Numbered from the stretch's first letter, positions 1 through 11,865 are shown. The stretch: DNA of 64,000 bases from Narthecium ossifragum (GCA_963920575.1 OY986964.1:11468663-11532662), one strand, 5' to 3'. Numbers and translations: made by a program. Notes: a model not told the origin generated them from the sequence alone.

Positions 1-1165
1 CCTATGTTTGGAATGATCCTGTCCTTTTTAAGCATTGTCCGGACCAAATTATGAGATGTTGTGTACTCGAATCTGAAATTATCTCCATCCTGACATCATG
101 CCATTCTCATGCATGTGGAGGACATTTTTCAGGCCGTAGAACCGGAACCAAAATCTGTTAGTCTGGGTTTTATTGGCCCTCGATTTTTCATGATGCTCAC
201 AGTTTCTCTAAAGCTTGCATTCGTTGTCAACAGTTGGGTAGTATTTCTCGTCAAAATGAAATGCCTCAGACTCCAATTATTGAATGTGAAGTATTTGATA
301 TTTGGGGTGTTGATTTCATGGGCCCGTTTCCTCCTTCGAATGGCTACACTTACATCTTATTAGCCGTTGATTATGTTTCAAAATGGATTAAAGCCATAGC
401 CATTAGAACCAATGATTACCGAGTCATAATCAAATTCCTTCATTCTAATATCTTCTCTCGATTTGTCATCCTAGAGCAATAATAAGTGACGGTGGATCGC
501 ATTTCATGAATAGGTATTTCTGTCACACTCTAGATATATATAACATCTCCCATAAGGTTGGCACCCCCTATCATCATCAAACCAGTGGAAAAGTGGAGGT
601 GTCTAATCGGGAAATCAAACGCATCCTTGAGAAAGTAGTGTGCTCGGATAGAAAAGATTGGTCCATGTGCTTGAATGAGGCTTTATGGGCGTATAGAACA
701 GCATTCAACACACCCATAGGGATATCACCATATCGATTGGTCTATGGTAAGCATTGCCGCTTACCGGTGAACCTCATGGACAAAGTGTGGTTAACTATTA
801 AAAAGAATAATTGGTTACGAACAGGCCGGAATGCTCGTTTGCTTCAACTCAATGAGTTGGAGGAAATACGTAATGAAGCTTATGATAATGCTCTTATTTA
901 TAAGGCTCGAACTAAAGCTTACCATGACAAGTTCATTACTCAGAAAACCTTCAATGTGGGTGACAAGGTTTGGTTATTTAATGCTAGACTTCGGCTTTTC
1001 CTAGAAAAACTTAAATCTAGATGGACTGGTCCATTCGAAGTTACTCAAGTCTTTCCTCATGGGGTTGTTGAAGCCCGTCATCCCAACTCTGATTCTACTT
1101 TTAAAGTGAATGACCAAAGCTTGAAACTCTATGTAGAAATTCCTCTTACCTTAGAAACCACATAA
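1..1165 (+). pseudogene. Athila-type Ty3/gypsy integrase, 3' end of pol (broken)
   Basis: This is the C-terminal part of a retrotransposon polyprotein, the integrase that inserts the cDNA copy. The frame starting at base 3 shows a zinc-finger-like block with a HSHACGGHF segment and a later CIRCQ pair. The catalytic core follows (GVDFMGPFP, then SDGGSHF) and then the glutamate block (TSGKVEVSNREIK), which together fit the D,D-35-E triad. The tail (FNVGDKVWLFNARL, WTGPFEV) is the usual integrase C-terminal domain. The core wording and the downstream sequence match the Athila lineage. An in-frame TAG lies at 159-161, and a one-base frameshift near 460-470 splits the core between the frames 234-482 and 506-1165, so the gene is dead. 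Reverse transcriptase and gag lie outside the window. Confidence 0.9.
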
Positions 1166-1208
1166 CTTTTGCATGAACCAAATCATGAGTAACTGCATTC
1201 TCCGTGGG

Positions 1209-1252
1209 TCGAGCTAGAGACGTTAAACCAAGCGCTTGATGGGAGGCAACCC
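1209..1252 (+). other. Conserved post-pol motif of Athila elements
   Basis: Just after the integrase stop lies a stretch that includes AAGCGCTTGATGGGAGGCAA. From memory, a near-identical sequence follows pol in many Athila elements, where its function is unknown. It supports the lineage call for the integrase and marks the start of the long 3' region of the element. Confidence 0.6.
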
Positions 1253-1505
1253 ATTCTTGATGTGTTTTAATTAGTTTCTCTCTTTCAAGTTTTCTTTGCA
1301 TGCTTGCTTAATTTCTGCTTATTTGCATGTTTGATTTTAATTGTCTGATAATGTTGTCGTCATTGCTTTTGTTTTGTCGTGTTAATTGTTAGACTGGGGT
1401 GTCCACTCTTTAATATGAATGGCCTTGGAGACGTTAGTATTAATGCATAGGTGGTTAGAGCTTAATTTCCAGGTTCTAATACAACCCCTGGCATTTTGAC
1501 GAGTA

Positions 1506-1941
1506 AGATCGATCCGTGAAGGAGGGAAGGATCGATCCTTCTTTGCCCCACATACTACATAACCTGGGTATAAGTAGGATCGATCCTAGTTGGTTAATTA
1601 ATTGTGACAGAGTGAGGTGTTTTCTGCACTACAACTCAGGATCGATCTTTCCATCCCTCCTTCAAAAGTAGATCATCTAAGACTGTAAGATCGATCCTAT
1701 CACGTGAGTATGATCGATCTTATGTGGTAATTTTTGTGACAGAGCGTGGTGTTTTGGACGAGTACCCTCCGGATCGATCGGTCTATCCATCCTCCACAAA
1801 CTAGCCCAGTTGAGTAAGTAGGATCGATCCTTTTCATCGAGATAGATCGATCTTGCCTATTTATACACTTATTCATCCGATCGCACCAGATGCCTCCACG
1901 TAGTGAAGGATCGATCCGGTAGGTCTAGGACGATCGATCCT
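1506..1941. repeat. GATCGATC palindrome array inside the Athila 3' region
   Basis: About eleven copies of a GATCGATC core lie between these bases, mostly extended to AGGATCGATCCT or AGATCGATCTT. They tend to fall in pairs 20-25 bases apart, with 40-60 bases of unrelated sequence between pairs. The array is not in an LTR here but between pol and the 3' LTR of the element. An A/T-rich TATTTATA lies near 1858. No coding capacity was seen. The same core recurs in the LTRs of several families in the window. Confidence 0.85.
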
Positions 1942-2483
1942 CCTCAAATCTTTTGAAAGAAATTTTTTTTTCTGTCGTCGTTCCCAAGTTGGACTCAAAC
2001 TCCAACTTGAACAACTATCTGTTCGCCGGCCTTTCCGTCTTTATCCTACTGGAGTTCTACTCCGACTAGATCTCCTAGAGTTTGGGTCTATATCTATTAC
2101 TTTCGCTGTGCGCCCTCCGTTCTACACACTATTCCCTTACCTCCGGTTTGAGTTCTCCGTCGTCCTCAATGATTCCGGCGTGCTCCTCCAGGCTCTACTG
2201 TCCCACATATTCTGCTTCTATACCTTTGGTAAGGACCCAAAGCGCCTCCTCTTTATCTATACCGCTTTCTCTCGATCTTTCGTTGTTTCTAAGAAATGGA
2301 CCCATGGTTTTCGCCATGGACTCCGACCACTGACGCAGGCAACCACGGCCGGTGTCCACCGTACTTCCTCCCTTACTTTCATTCTCTTCTCCTCCATGTC
2401 TTTCTTCTTTCTCTTTCTTTGCTCTTTCTCTCCATCTTTCCCCTCCTCTGTTTTCGGCCATCTTAGTTTTCCCTTCACTCCGT

Positions 2484-2523
2484 GAAGGATCGATCTTCAA
2501 CTTCTAGATAGATCGATCCTTCC
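2484..2523. repeat. Paired GATCGATC palindromes
   Basis: Two cores (AAGGATCGATCTTC and AGATCGATCCTT) are separated by about a dozen bases, repeating the paired arrangement seen upstream. They lie about 80 bases before the start codon of the broken acidic reading frame at 2604. Confidence 0.7.
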
Positions 2524-2603
2524 ATATCCAGTCTTTCTTCACCCTTCTCTTCTTAATTTTTCTCTCACCAACGACCATTCTAGTCTGCAGACGTACGCCC
2601 ACG

Positions 2604-3182
2604 ATGTCTCAATCTAGCAACTCATCGTATTCTGCCAGCGACAGCCCACCTAGTTCACCAGGGCACCACTTCAAGCCGGGGTCTCCTATTTCTTAGGCAT
2701 CGAGATTTTCGTCGGACGAGGACTTTGCCAACACCGTCGACTCGAATTGACCACCGTCCCCGCCGGTAGTCTTCTGTTTTCTTCCTCGGGAATTTCCCGA
2801 CCATTTTTACCCTGCCAGATCTGTGTTTGAATATCCTGTCGGTGTTGAATTTCTTGGGCCAATGCCACCTCCTGATGTGTTTGCCTGTCTCGTGTATGCC
2901 ATCCTGCATGATCCCGACGTCGACGATCCGTGGGTAGCATTCCGACTGCCAGATGGGTATGCGATAGTTGTGCCACCACGGTCCCTGATCGACCCCGAGC
3001 TTCTGTCGCCATCTGTATCGCCACCAGGGTCACCTTACGCGTCAGATGACCCTGACCGTCCACTTCCCCCGAGGTCGAGCGAGGTCGATTCTGATGAAGA
3101 AGAGATTAACGAGGATGATCTCATGGACCTTTTGGAGGACGATGATGAAGATGAGGATGCAAACGCGGACATCGATGATTAG
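2604..3182 (+). pseudogene. Broken acidic reading frame in the Athila 3' region
   Basis: One frame runs from an ATG at 2604 to a TAG at 3182, interrupted by in-frame stops at 2694-2696 and 2748-2750. The N-terminus is Ser/Pro-rich. The middle is more ordered (GVEFLGPMPPPDVFACLV). The C-terminus is strongly acidic, with long Asp/Glu runs (DDLMDLLEDDDEDED). There is no transmembrane segment, zinc finger or recognised domain. Athila elements often carry an extra ORF between pol and the 3' LTR, sometimes called env-like. Position fits that slot, but the sequence shows no envelope features, so I call it only an element-encoded relic of unknown function. Confidence 0.5.
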
Positions 3183-3383
3183 GCATTAGGACATTCTCAT
3201 TTTGTTTTTAGGATTGATGCTTTGTGTCAGTTTTAATTTATGCTCCTTGCTAGCCAGGTTTTTTGTCTTCGTAATTTGAATTTTTTGCGTTGTAGTATTT
3301 CTTTTTATTATTTACTTCGTTAATAAAAACTGAGTTTCAGCATGATTGAGTGTGTGGTTTTGATTGTTGTGGTGCACTTTGCA

Positions 3384-5831
3384 TGTCGCGCCCCGGCCCA
3401 GAAAACCCATCCGGACCGGGACACGAGGGGGGGGTTACTACATCTACTAACAACAAACTGGCGGAAACAGTTATAATAATCAATCAGAGGGCAGAAGTAA
3501 ATCTAACATCTACTATTCCAGTACAATCCAAAAACTGTACATACATCAGAGTAATATCAAAATTTACATATATCAGTCCTCAAAAAGTTACGTCATCAGA
3601 AGTCTCCAGAAAAGCACAGCAGAAGCCCTCTTGATCCTCAAGCATGACCTGATGTCGACGCGCCGCCGCAGAACGAACAACTGGGGGCCACTGTAGAAGA
3701 GCTGGTACCTGCACCTGCAAATACAACAGCCCAGGTAGGAATGAGCAAAAGCTCAACAGGGTTCTACTCTACGACACACACAAGGAAGACAACAACAACT
3801 GTACTAACTCTGTGCCAAGGACCCCATAAATCCTGTCAATAACCCGAAGGGTACCTGTCCAAAGTACGTTCATCCGACAACCACTATTCAAGGACAGACC
3901 ACCTCCGACAATCCCTGACACATGGTGGACATGACGATACCAGTATGACACCCCTCTCCAAGCGGGATCTCCACACTTGGCGGAACAACCCTGGTTATGA
4001 CAACCATCTGTTAGCACTCAAAGCAACAGAGCCAACACGACCTCTAAACTCCAAATCAAAAGCTAAGTCATGTCAGGGAGCCCATAAATCCCATCGATAC
4101 CCCCAGGGTTCCAGTCCATGTAACCATCTCTCGCCACAAACAAGGAGAGCTTCAGCACATGTGGAACACCCTTTCCCATGCTAGATACCAAGCATGACGA
4201 CACATGTTAGGGTAACGACATCCACCTCTTAGCAATTGATACTGGAGTACTAGGGACAAACCTCAATCATCAGAGTTACAGTCAAACCTTAGACCTCGCT
4301 ACCCAGCCTCGATCCTAGAGCTAAATCCGAGCTTCCAGCCTGGAGATGGCGACCCACAGATCGCCCACGCCCTAACCATGCAACTAATGCACAATCAACA
4401 ATGCATGCTATGAACATACACATACAAGAGATAGGCATGCAACAGTATGATACAGGTATCATACAAGTCAACCGGATCGCTGCAGCGGTACTACCAACCG
4501 CTGCCAGCCAATCCACAGCGGGTCCCGGCATTACGACAGTACCACGACCGTCAACCGCGGACTTCTGCAACGGGAAGCAACCTCTAAAACGCTGATGAAC
4601 AGTAAAATATATTATTATAATCCAAACATATAATATTATATTTAAAACACCAAAAACCTCTACTTAGAGGCTAATTGATCCCGTCGATCCGACATCCAAA
4701 CGATGTCGGATTCGAGATCCAACTTAACTATCAGTAGATCAACATGTCGGGATCAATATATCCCAAATCCATAAACATCCAACAGTCCGATTAACGGAAA
4801 AACACTAATCAAAACCGCTAATCAAACTAACTTACCATTACTTGCTGCAGCGTAGCCCACCCGTACGAAATTCATAACAAATCGTAGGAAAATTGGAAAA
4901 TCATGAAATCAGTTGGGTTTGAGATTAGAGTCAAAAATCTACAACTCTTAGGTTCATCACAACCCAAGAACATGCACGTACGGATCGTAAAACTCGCTGC
5001 AAACCGGCTATTCTTTAAGAACAGCAGAAACCGAAAAATCCGAGATTAAACATGCTTAAATCCTACTAAAATCTCAACCAAAGCTTATGAAACTTATAAC
5101 AGAAATGATACTAAGCAAGAGGAAGCCAACAACACAAAGAACTACAAGATCTACCGGCTAGATTAAGAGAAACCCATTAAACAACTCTTGCAGGTAGAAA
5201 ACCTACCGGAACCCTTAATCCTCGGCTGATTCCCCGCTAATCAGTAACCAACATGGTTTCAAACCACACCAGGGATCTTCCTCACGCCGCCACGGTTCCA
5301 ATGAGCCTTCAAACGCTCAAAACGGTGGTCGGAGGAGGGAGAACGGTGGAGAAGAAGGAGCTGGCGGAAAACAGGGGAAGAAACAGAGCTCGCGAGAAGA
5401 AGAAAGAAGAAGGAAGAAGAAGAAGGAGAAGGAGAGGAAGGAAAGAGGAAGAAAAGGCAGGGGAAAGCCGGAAAAGGAGGGGAAAAGGGGGAGGAGAGGA
5501 GCGAAAGTCTCCTCTCCCACTGACAGAGGAGAGCGACGGCCAACGGCGGCCGTCCTCTCAAAGAAGAAAAGCCACCGACTCGATAGCGATCGATCGCTCC
5601 AAGGAGCGATCGGTCGCTCACGGGCCGTCAGCCGCCCAAAAACAGTCTTCTGCGCGCCCGAGCTGGGATCTTCCGATCCCGGGTCCACCTAACTATTCTA
5701 TTCAAACGCATACACCAAAACAAGGCCGGTGTGTGCACACGCGGGTGTGAAACAAACCGACAAGGCGCAATTTACCAAATTACCCTTATGGTCAACAACG
5801 AGCTACAGGATTAGAGGGACAGGTCCTCACA
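3384..5831 (-). mobile_element. Solo LTR A (TGTGAGG family), 2448 bp
   Basis: On the + strand it reads TGTCGCGCCCCGGCCCAG at one end and AGGTCCTCACA at the other, so on its own strand it starts TGTGAGGACC and ends with CGCGACA. The exact 5-bp duplication TTGCA flanks it at 3379-3383 and 5832-5836. No internal retrotransposon genes are present, so it is a solo LTR left by recombination between two LTRs. It interrupts the 3' region of the Athila element. A hairpin of GATCGATC type (GCGATCGATCGCTCC and its near complement) lies at 5585-5620. Purine-rich tracts near 5340-5520 produce spurious ORFs on both strands. Confidence 0.92.
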
Positions 5832-5836
5832 TTGCA

Positions 5837-6310
5837 TGCCTTGGAAGCTCATAATACTTGCATATCAACATAGGGTCGAAATTCCAGGTTTTCCGCCCAC
5901 TGTAGCCTTGTTGGTAGGAGAAGCATGTTTAGAATGCTTTAAGTGCTGCCTTTTGAAGTCGCCGCGTGGACTACGATCGATCCTTCCCCCCGGCACGGAT
6001 CGATCCTAGTCGCTGTACTTTGGGGTTTAAAACTGGGTGTAGGATCAATCCTAGGGTATTTTCACCCTACGATTGATCCTCCTCTCCTCTCTTCCCTTTT
6101 CGCTCGAGTGCTGTCGCTCGTCATCACCTCCGCCGACCGGTGCTCCACCTGGTCTCCGGCAAGATCTCCACACCGCCGATCTCTACCTCACTCCATTCCC
6201 ATCCTCCATTCCTTTTTCTCCATTCAAGGCCTCGCCCTTTCCTCATTTCCCATTCCAAATTTCCACCGGCGGTTCTATCTTTCCCTACGAGCTCATCCGG
6301 CACCGATCGT
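5837..6310 (+). other. Continuation of Athila 3' region with palindrome array
   Basis: This is host-element sequence resumed after solo LTR A. Four GATC-type cores lie at about 5973-6082. The last two form an inverted repeat, GGATCAATCC against GATTGATCC, around a short loop. The rest is C/T-rich and low in coding signal. No credible gene was seen. Confidence 0.55.
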
Positions 6311-7957
6311 TGATGTCGCTCAAATGTGTCACGTACAGCGGTCACGGTGTAGTACAGCATAAGAGAGGTCGAATCCACAGAGAGACAAGCAGAAAAGATC
6401 CAGAAACACAGATAACAATGTATCGAAAACAATCAAGAGCGTAAAAGATAAGAAAGTAGATCGAAGATGTAATGATAAGATAAAGTTAGCGAAAGAAATC
6501 AAGATTTGAATGACGCTAGGCTTCAGGAATCACTTCACTTGGATTTAGGTTCTTCTCTTCTCAATGGTTCATATAATACTCAGTTAAGGGATTCACATCC
6601 CAATCACCTTAACCAGAATATAAGGAACTATAAACCTAACAAAATATATAAATGTCTCTTCTTACGATTGATTCTTCCTTATTATAGTTCTAACTTCATC
6701 CAACCCAAACCTAAGAATACAGGATACCGGCTGTCACTACAGGCAACGCGCAACAAAAGTTCATCGGGACAAAGCCCTAAATCTATCTAACCGGATCTCT
6801 AAGAATACATAATACCAACTCTCACAATCGGCAATGCATGGCAAAGATTCCTCGGGATAGAGCCCCAACCTTGTCTTACCAGATCCCTAAGAATACACAA
6901 TACCAGCTGTCACTACGGGCAATGTATAGCAAAGGTCTCACGAAACTCGGTAGGAGAATCAAAAGAGATAACTATGGGATCACAATATCATAAAAGAAGC
7001 ATGACTGGGTTTATAATATTAATCATCCACATAGAAATCTATAATCTGAAAATAATCTTTGAAGATCCAATACATATAAAAATGTTTAACAATAAAGATT
7101 AAAACTATGAACCATTGTTGGAGAAGAAGCCCTAGTCCTCGCTAGATCATCCGTCCGCCATGCCCGCGGATTACTCGGCCATGGATGGAGATTCATTCAT
7201 CTTCTTCCTTTGGAAAACGTCCAGAAAAGAGCCTTCAAAAACGTCCAAGAAGTCCCTCTGACTTACCCTAACTTTCCTATTTATAGGCTCCAAAAATTAG
7301 CAAACTCGGGTTAAGGTTAAACCCGTTATACGCCCTTGGCTGATCTGGCGGTCGACCATGAGACCCTGACGGTCGATCGTGAGGTGCACAATTTATTTTG
7401 ACAAGCTGCGATCGATCTTCGCATCGACTCTGCGAAGTATTTTTCCTGACAGAGGCTGACGGTCGATGCCACGGTCGATGCGACAGTCGACCGTGAGCAT
7501 CTTACGATCGATCGTGAGGATTTTTGAACTCGACGGTCGACCGTGAGGATTTGACGGTCGACCGTGAGGATTTTTGAGCGCGACGGTCGACCGTGAGATC
7601 TGACGGTCGACCGTCACTATTCATTCAGCACTGCTCACTGGTACGAAAAATGTTGTAACTTTCTCTTCGTAACTCGGAATCATGAACCATAAAATTTTCC
7701 AGAAAGTAGACTTCAAGAGATTTCCAATGGTATATGGCACATCATCTGGTTCTTCTTGGAAAGATACAGTTTAATCTTTGAAGTTGACCCATATAATCTT
7801 TTCAGCTTCTTTCAGCTCCAATTTTCTGCATTTTTCAAGCAACTATGTGAAGTAACATATACTATAAAAATAGTGCTAAAGCAGTTGATTAAAGGTGAAG
7901 ATATAGCAATTGAGATGGTTATAAGGTTGTTCAGAGTGCACTTTCATGCACTTATCA
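6311..7957 (-). mobile_element. Solo LTR (TGATGAGTGC family), first copy, 1647 bp
   Basis: Ends are TGATGTCGCTCAAATG and CATGCACTTATCA on the + strand, flanked by the exact 5-bp duplication ATCGT (6306-6310 and 7958-7962). A TATA-like CTATAAATAGG read on the - strand at 7277-7287 indicates minus orientation. No internal genes lie within it, so it is a solo LTR. It is closely similar to the copy at 8015-9638 throughout, except for the block at 7340-7615. Both were inserted into the same Athila 3' region about 50 bases apart. Confidence 0.92.
7340..7615 (-). repeat. GGTCGACC-type palindrome array upstream of the LTR TATA box
   Basis: Roughly ten cores of the form CGGTCGACCG, CGGTCGAT or GCGATCGATC lie here, several spaced about 20-30 bases apart with GTGAGGATTT-like spacers. 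On the LTR strand the array lies about 55 bases upstream of CTATAAATAGG. The sister LTR at 8015-9638 has a different array (CGGATCGATC type) at this position. Confidence 0.85.
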
Positions 7958-8014
7958 ATCGTCGTCTTCATCACTACCATGGAGCGAGCAAAGAACGTCA
8001 TCCGCAAGGGCCTC

Positions 8015-9638
8015 TGATGTCGCTCAAATGTGTCACGCATAGCGGTCGCAGTGCAGTATAGCATAAGAGAGGTCGAACCCACAGAGAGACAAGCAGGAAA
8101 GATCTAGAAACACAGATAACAATATATCGAAAACAATCAAGAGTGATAAAAGTTAAGAAAATAGATGGAAGATGTAATGATAAGATAAAGTTAACGAAAG
8201 AAATCAAGATTTGAATGAGGCTAGGCTTCAGGAATCACTTCACTCGGATTTAGGTTCTTCTCTTCTCAATGGTTCATATAATACTCAGTTAAGGGATTCA
8301 CATCCCAATCACCTTAACAGGAAGATATGGAATTAAGAATCTATCAAAATATATAAATGTCTCTTCCTACGATTGATTCTTCCTTATTATAGTTCTAACT
8401 TCATCCAATCCAAACCTAAGAATACACGATACCGGCTGTCACTAGAGGCAACACACTGCAAAAGTTTATCGGGACAAAGCCCTAACTCTATCTAACCGGA
8501 TCTCTAAGAATACACAATACCAACTCTCACGATCGGCAATGCATAGCAAAGATTCCTCGGGATAGAGCCCCAACCTTGTCTTACCAGATCCTAAGAATAC
8601 ACAATACCAGCTGTCACTACGGGCAATGCATAGCAAAGGTCTCGTGAGACTCGGTAGGAGAATCAAAAGGATAACTATGGGATTATAAGATCATGAAAGA
8701 AGAATGATTGGATTCATAATATTAATCATCCACATAGAAATCTATAATCTGAAAATAATCTTTAAAGATCCAATACATAGAAAAGAGTTTAACAATAAAA
8801 ATTAAAACTATGAACCATTGTTGGAGAAGAAGCCCTAGTCCTCGCTAGATCATCCGTCCGCCATGCCCGCGGATTACTCGGCCATGGATGGAGATTCCTT
8901 CATCTTCTTCCTTTGAAAAACGTCCCGAAAAGAGCCTCCAAAAACGTCTATGAACTCCCCTTTGATTAACCCTAAGTTTCCTATTTATAGCCCCAATGTC
9001 TCTCCATTCTCGGATTAGATCTAAACCGTTGATTTTCTTCACTGGGAAAGTAGAATCGATCGGACGCTAGGTGTCGGATCGATCCGACTCATCAAAATCT
9101 TCAATTTCTGGCCACGCCCGAGTCGGATCGATTGGACTCAGTAGGATGGATGGAGGGATCGATCGGACTGTGTACAGCTGAAAAATATGCGTTCTGTCAG
9201 GTTTCTGCTTAGTCGGATCGATCGGACTATGGGTGTCGGATCGATCAGACGCAGTAGGATGGATGGAGGGATCGATCGGACTTTCCAGCGTATTTACTGT
9301 TTTGCCATCCAGACTGCGCCGTTGGTACGAAAATTGCCGTAACATACTCTAGGAAACTCGGAATCACGAACCGTAAAATTCTCCAGAATCTAGACTTCAA
9401 GAAATTTCCAACCATATATGGCACATCATCTGGTTCTTCATGAAAAGGTACAGTTTAATTTTTGAAGTTGATCCATATACTCTTTTCAGCTTCTTTTAGC
9501 TCCAATTTCCTGCATTTTCCAAACTATGTGAAGCATATAAAAGTATAAAAATAGTGCTAAAGAAGTTGATTAAAGGTGAAGATATAGCAATTGAGATGGT
9601 TATAAGGTTGTTCAGAGTGCACTTTCATGCACTCATCA
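8015..9638 (-). mobile_element. Solo LTR (TGATGAGTGC family), second copy, 1624 bp
   Basis: It has the same ends as the copy at 6311-7957 and an exact 5-bp duplication GCCTC at 8010-8014 and 9639-9643. The - strand TATA-like box is at 8981-8991. The segments before and after the array align closely with the first copy, including the TGAACCATTGTTGG and CCATGGATGGAGATTC blocks. It is a separate insertion, because its target duplication differs. Confidence 0.92.
9052..9290 (-). repeat. CGGATCGATCGG-type palindrome array upstream of the LTR TATA box
   Basis: About seven cores such as TCGGATCGATCGGACT and AGGGATCGATCGGACT lie here, with a repeated GTAGGATGGATGG linker seen twice. On the LTR strand the array ends about 60 bases upstream of the TATA-like box. 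The block replaces the GGTCGACC-type array found at the same place in the sister LTR. Confidence 0.85.
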
Positions 9639-9643
9639 GCCTC

Positions 9644-11445
9644 GTCGGCAAAGGGAAGGCCGCCGCCGCGTCTTCTTCCATCCCTTCCGCCAGACGACCA
9701 CCGTTCCCGCATCCCCGACGAGTTCATCTCTGGCAGCCTCGACTTCTTCCCCTGGATCTACTCCTTCTCCACCTCTGACACGGCCTGTCCGCGCCTCTAG
9801 AGTGCCCCCTTCTTCTTCGATGGCTGCTGCACCTCCTTCTGGTAAGCGGATGGCGTCCACCGCTACGTCATCATCCAAACCACCCCCGGGGGAGAAGCAA
9901 CGCAAGAAGGCCCATCCATCCACTGCTCCGACCTTTTATGTCCTTGTGTGCTGAATGTGCTTATTTTATGTGTAGTTGCAGGTGGAAGCTTAAAATTGTT
10001 TACCTTATATGTCATTGTGTGCTGAATGTTTGTACAGCCCTTGTGCTTATTGAATAAATAGAGGAAATGCTGCCCAATTTTTCTCCAATTTTTATGCTCA
10101 TTCGTTACTTTTCATACATGCTGTCATGGGGTATTCATTCTCTGATTTTACAGGGCATATATGCTATGGAATGCACAGCAGGTTGACATCACGACATTAC
10201 TTGGTTTTCATGACTAACCTTGATCCGCAAATCTCTTTGTATTTTTATCACCAAGGTTACATTTTCTTACAAAACCTCTACAGGTTATCTCTACCCTATA
10301 TTCTTTGATTTATTTTTATGACTTAGTGTAATTGGGGAAAATTACATTTAAGTTGGGGGGTAGAATTCTAGGAATTCGTGTTTATTTATTTATTTTATGA
10401 TAACCAACTAGTATACATCCCTAGATTATGTCAGAAGAATGAAATTATGAGACTTATTGATAAAGATGCTTGATTTAGAAAATTGTCTTATGAATTATTC
10501 AGAAATTTATATATCATGTAACATTTAGTAAATTTAGCTATGCATGACATGAGTCTATACTTTAGCACTTTTACCATGATTTAGGGATACCTTGACAGAT
10601 CTTATTGCACTTGAGCACTTTCACATGTGAATGAGTTGAAGTTAGATTCTGAGCCTGAGATTAGGATAGATTTACGATTCTAGGTCATGTCGTAAAAGAT
10701 ACATGAACACATGTAATTTTCTGTCTGCAAAAAATATCTGTGTATGAAAAGTGTAGGTTTTCAACTTAGTAACCGGGCATGATGCCTAACCAGCGTTCTG
10801 TTCGCGACAAACAGTTAAATTTCCTAACAATGAGAAAAAGGACTTCATACTTAGTAACCGGGCAATGTGCCAAAAAAGGTGTATTGTTCACGTAAAACGG
10901 TTGAAGACCCTTGTGGAAAAAAAAAGAAAAAGAAAAAAGAAAAAAAAGAACAGACATTGCATGTGATAAGTGGAAAATATGTGCTTACTTAGAATTGTGA
11001 TTTTGACTAGTTGAATGCTTAGAAATGATGGATACTCTGATACATGTGGAACCAAATCCACACACTGGAGAGTCAAAGCTATTTTTGAATCATGATTAAA
11101 TATGTTAAAGTACTGAAAGTGTGCTATGACCTGTTTTTATTTACTCTACTTTTATATGACTATGAATTGAAGAATAGATTCATGAAAATTGTTTCTACTT
11201 AAGGCATTTGAGTCAATGAGTATGATAATTGATTTCGGACGACATGTTTAAGGGGATGTATAGATGTTTGTGTGTATCATCACTGAAAACCCTCAGGAGA
11301 CTATAACTCCTCCACAGGGGCCACCCAGGGGTTTAAAGGCTTGTTGCACATGCTAAGTGCAATCGTGAGACCTACAAAAGTGGCTAGTTAGATTTACTGC
11401 TTTAATATTAATTTTTTGTTTGTTTGCTCGAGGACTCTCAAAGAT
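9644..11445 (+). other. Rest of the Athila 3' internal region
   Basis: This is element sequence between the nested solo LTRs and the 3' LTR. An open frame of about 95 codons (9670-9954) is Pro/Ser/Ala-rich with a basic Lys/Arg end and no recognised domain. It could be the tail of an element ORF. From 9955 the sequence is A/T-rich and non-coding. Two imperfect copies of CTTAGTAACCGGGCA lie near 10768 and 10850. A polypurine-like AAGTTGGGGGGTAGA occurs near 10350, well short of the LTR. A GA-rich tract lies at 10917-10948. Confidence 0.5.
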
Positions 11446-11459
11446 CAAGTTGGGGGGTG
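11446..11459 (+). other. Polypurine tract of the Athila element
   Basis: The sequence AAGTTGGGGGGTG abuts the first TG of the 3' LTR. Position and purine content fit the plus-strand DNA primer site of LTR retrotransposons, and the wording is typical of Athila elements. Confidence 0.75.
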
Positions 11460-11619
11460 TGATAAGACTTGAAAACTGCACAAAACACGCTTGTAATTTG
11501 ACTTTGTTGGTCTCCAAGCAATGCTTCACTGACTACTTTTATCCTATTTCAGATATCACATACCATATTATGAGTTAGATCAAATTTGGAGCTAAAAGAA
11601 GCATATTCGGGCAATTCTG

Positions 11620-11865
11620 GCATGAAGGATCGATCTTCCTTCTTGATAGGATCGATCCTACTCGTCCAGTAACTTGACTGAGAGCAAATATAAAGGGATC
11701 GATCTTCCTTAATGGAAGGATCGATCCTCCACGGGACATATCAAGACAACAAGTGAAAGATCAATCCTAATCAACTAGTAGGATCAAGCCTTTGCGGGAC
11801 GTCGCCAACAATTGAAAACAATAGGATCGATCTTCCTCCTCGGAAGGATCGATTCTTTGCTGCCA
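11620..11865 (+). repeat. GATCGATC hairpin array in the Athila 3' LTR
   Basis: About eight cores form pairs such as GGATCGATCTTCC followed five bases later by GGAAGGATCGATCC, so each pair can fold into a hairpin as well as each core being a palindrome. The pairs are separated by about 50 bases of unrelated sequence. The array ends about 55 bases before the TATA-like box. Confidence 0.85.

Noticed and set aside
1506..1941. CRISPR-like array
   Set aside because: Repeats are palindromic cores of about 12 bases with irregular spacing, the sequence is plant nuclear DNA, and no cas genes are present.
2082..2500. Ser/Leu-rich and Arg/Glu-rich frames on opposite strands
   Set aside because: They mirror each other in C/T-rich DNA and lack any domain. 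They are likely compositional.
5253..5750. 165-codon Arg/Glu-rich frame
   Set aside because: It lies wholly within solo LTR A in a purine tract, with overlapping frames on the opposite strand.
10340..10365. Polypurine tract as an LTR boundary
   Set aside because: AAGTTGGGGGGTAGA resembles the true tract at 11446-11459 but no LTR start follows it.
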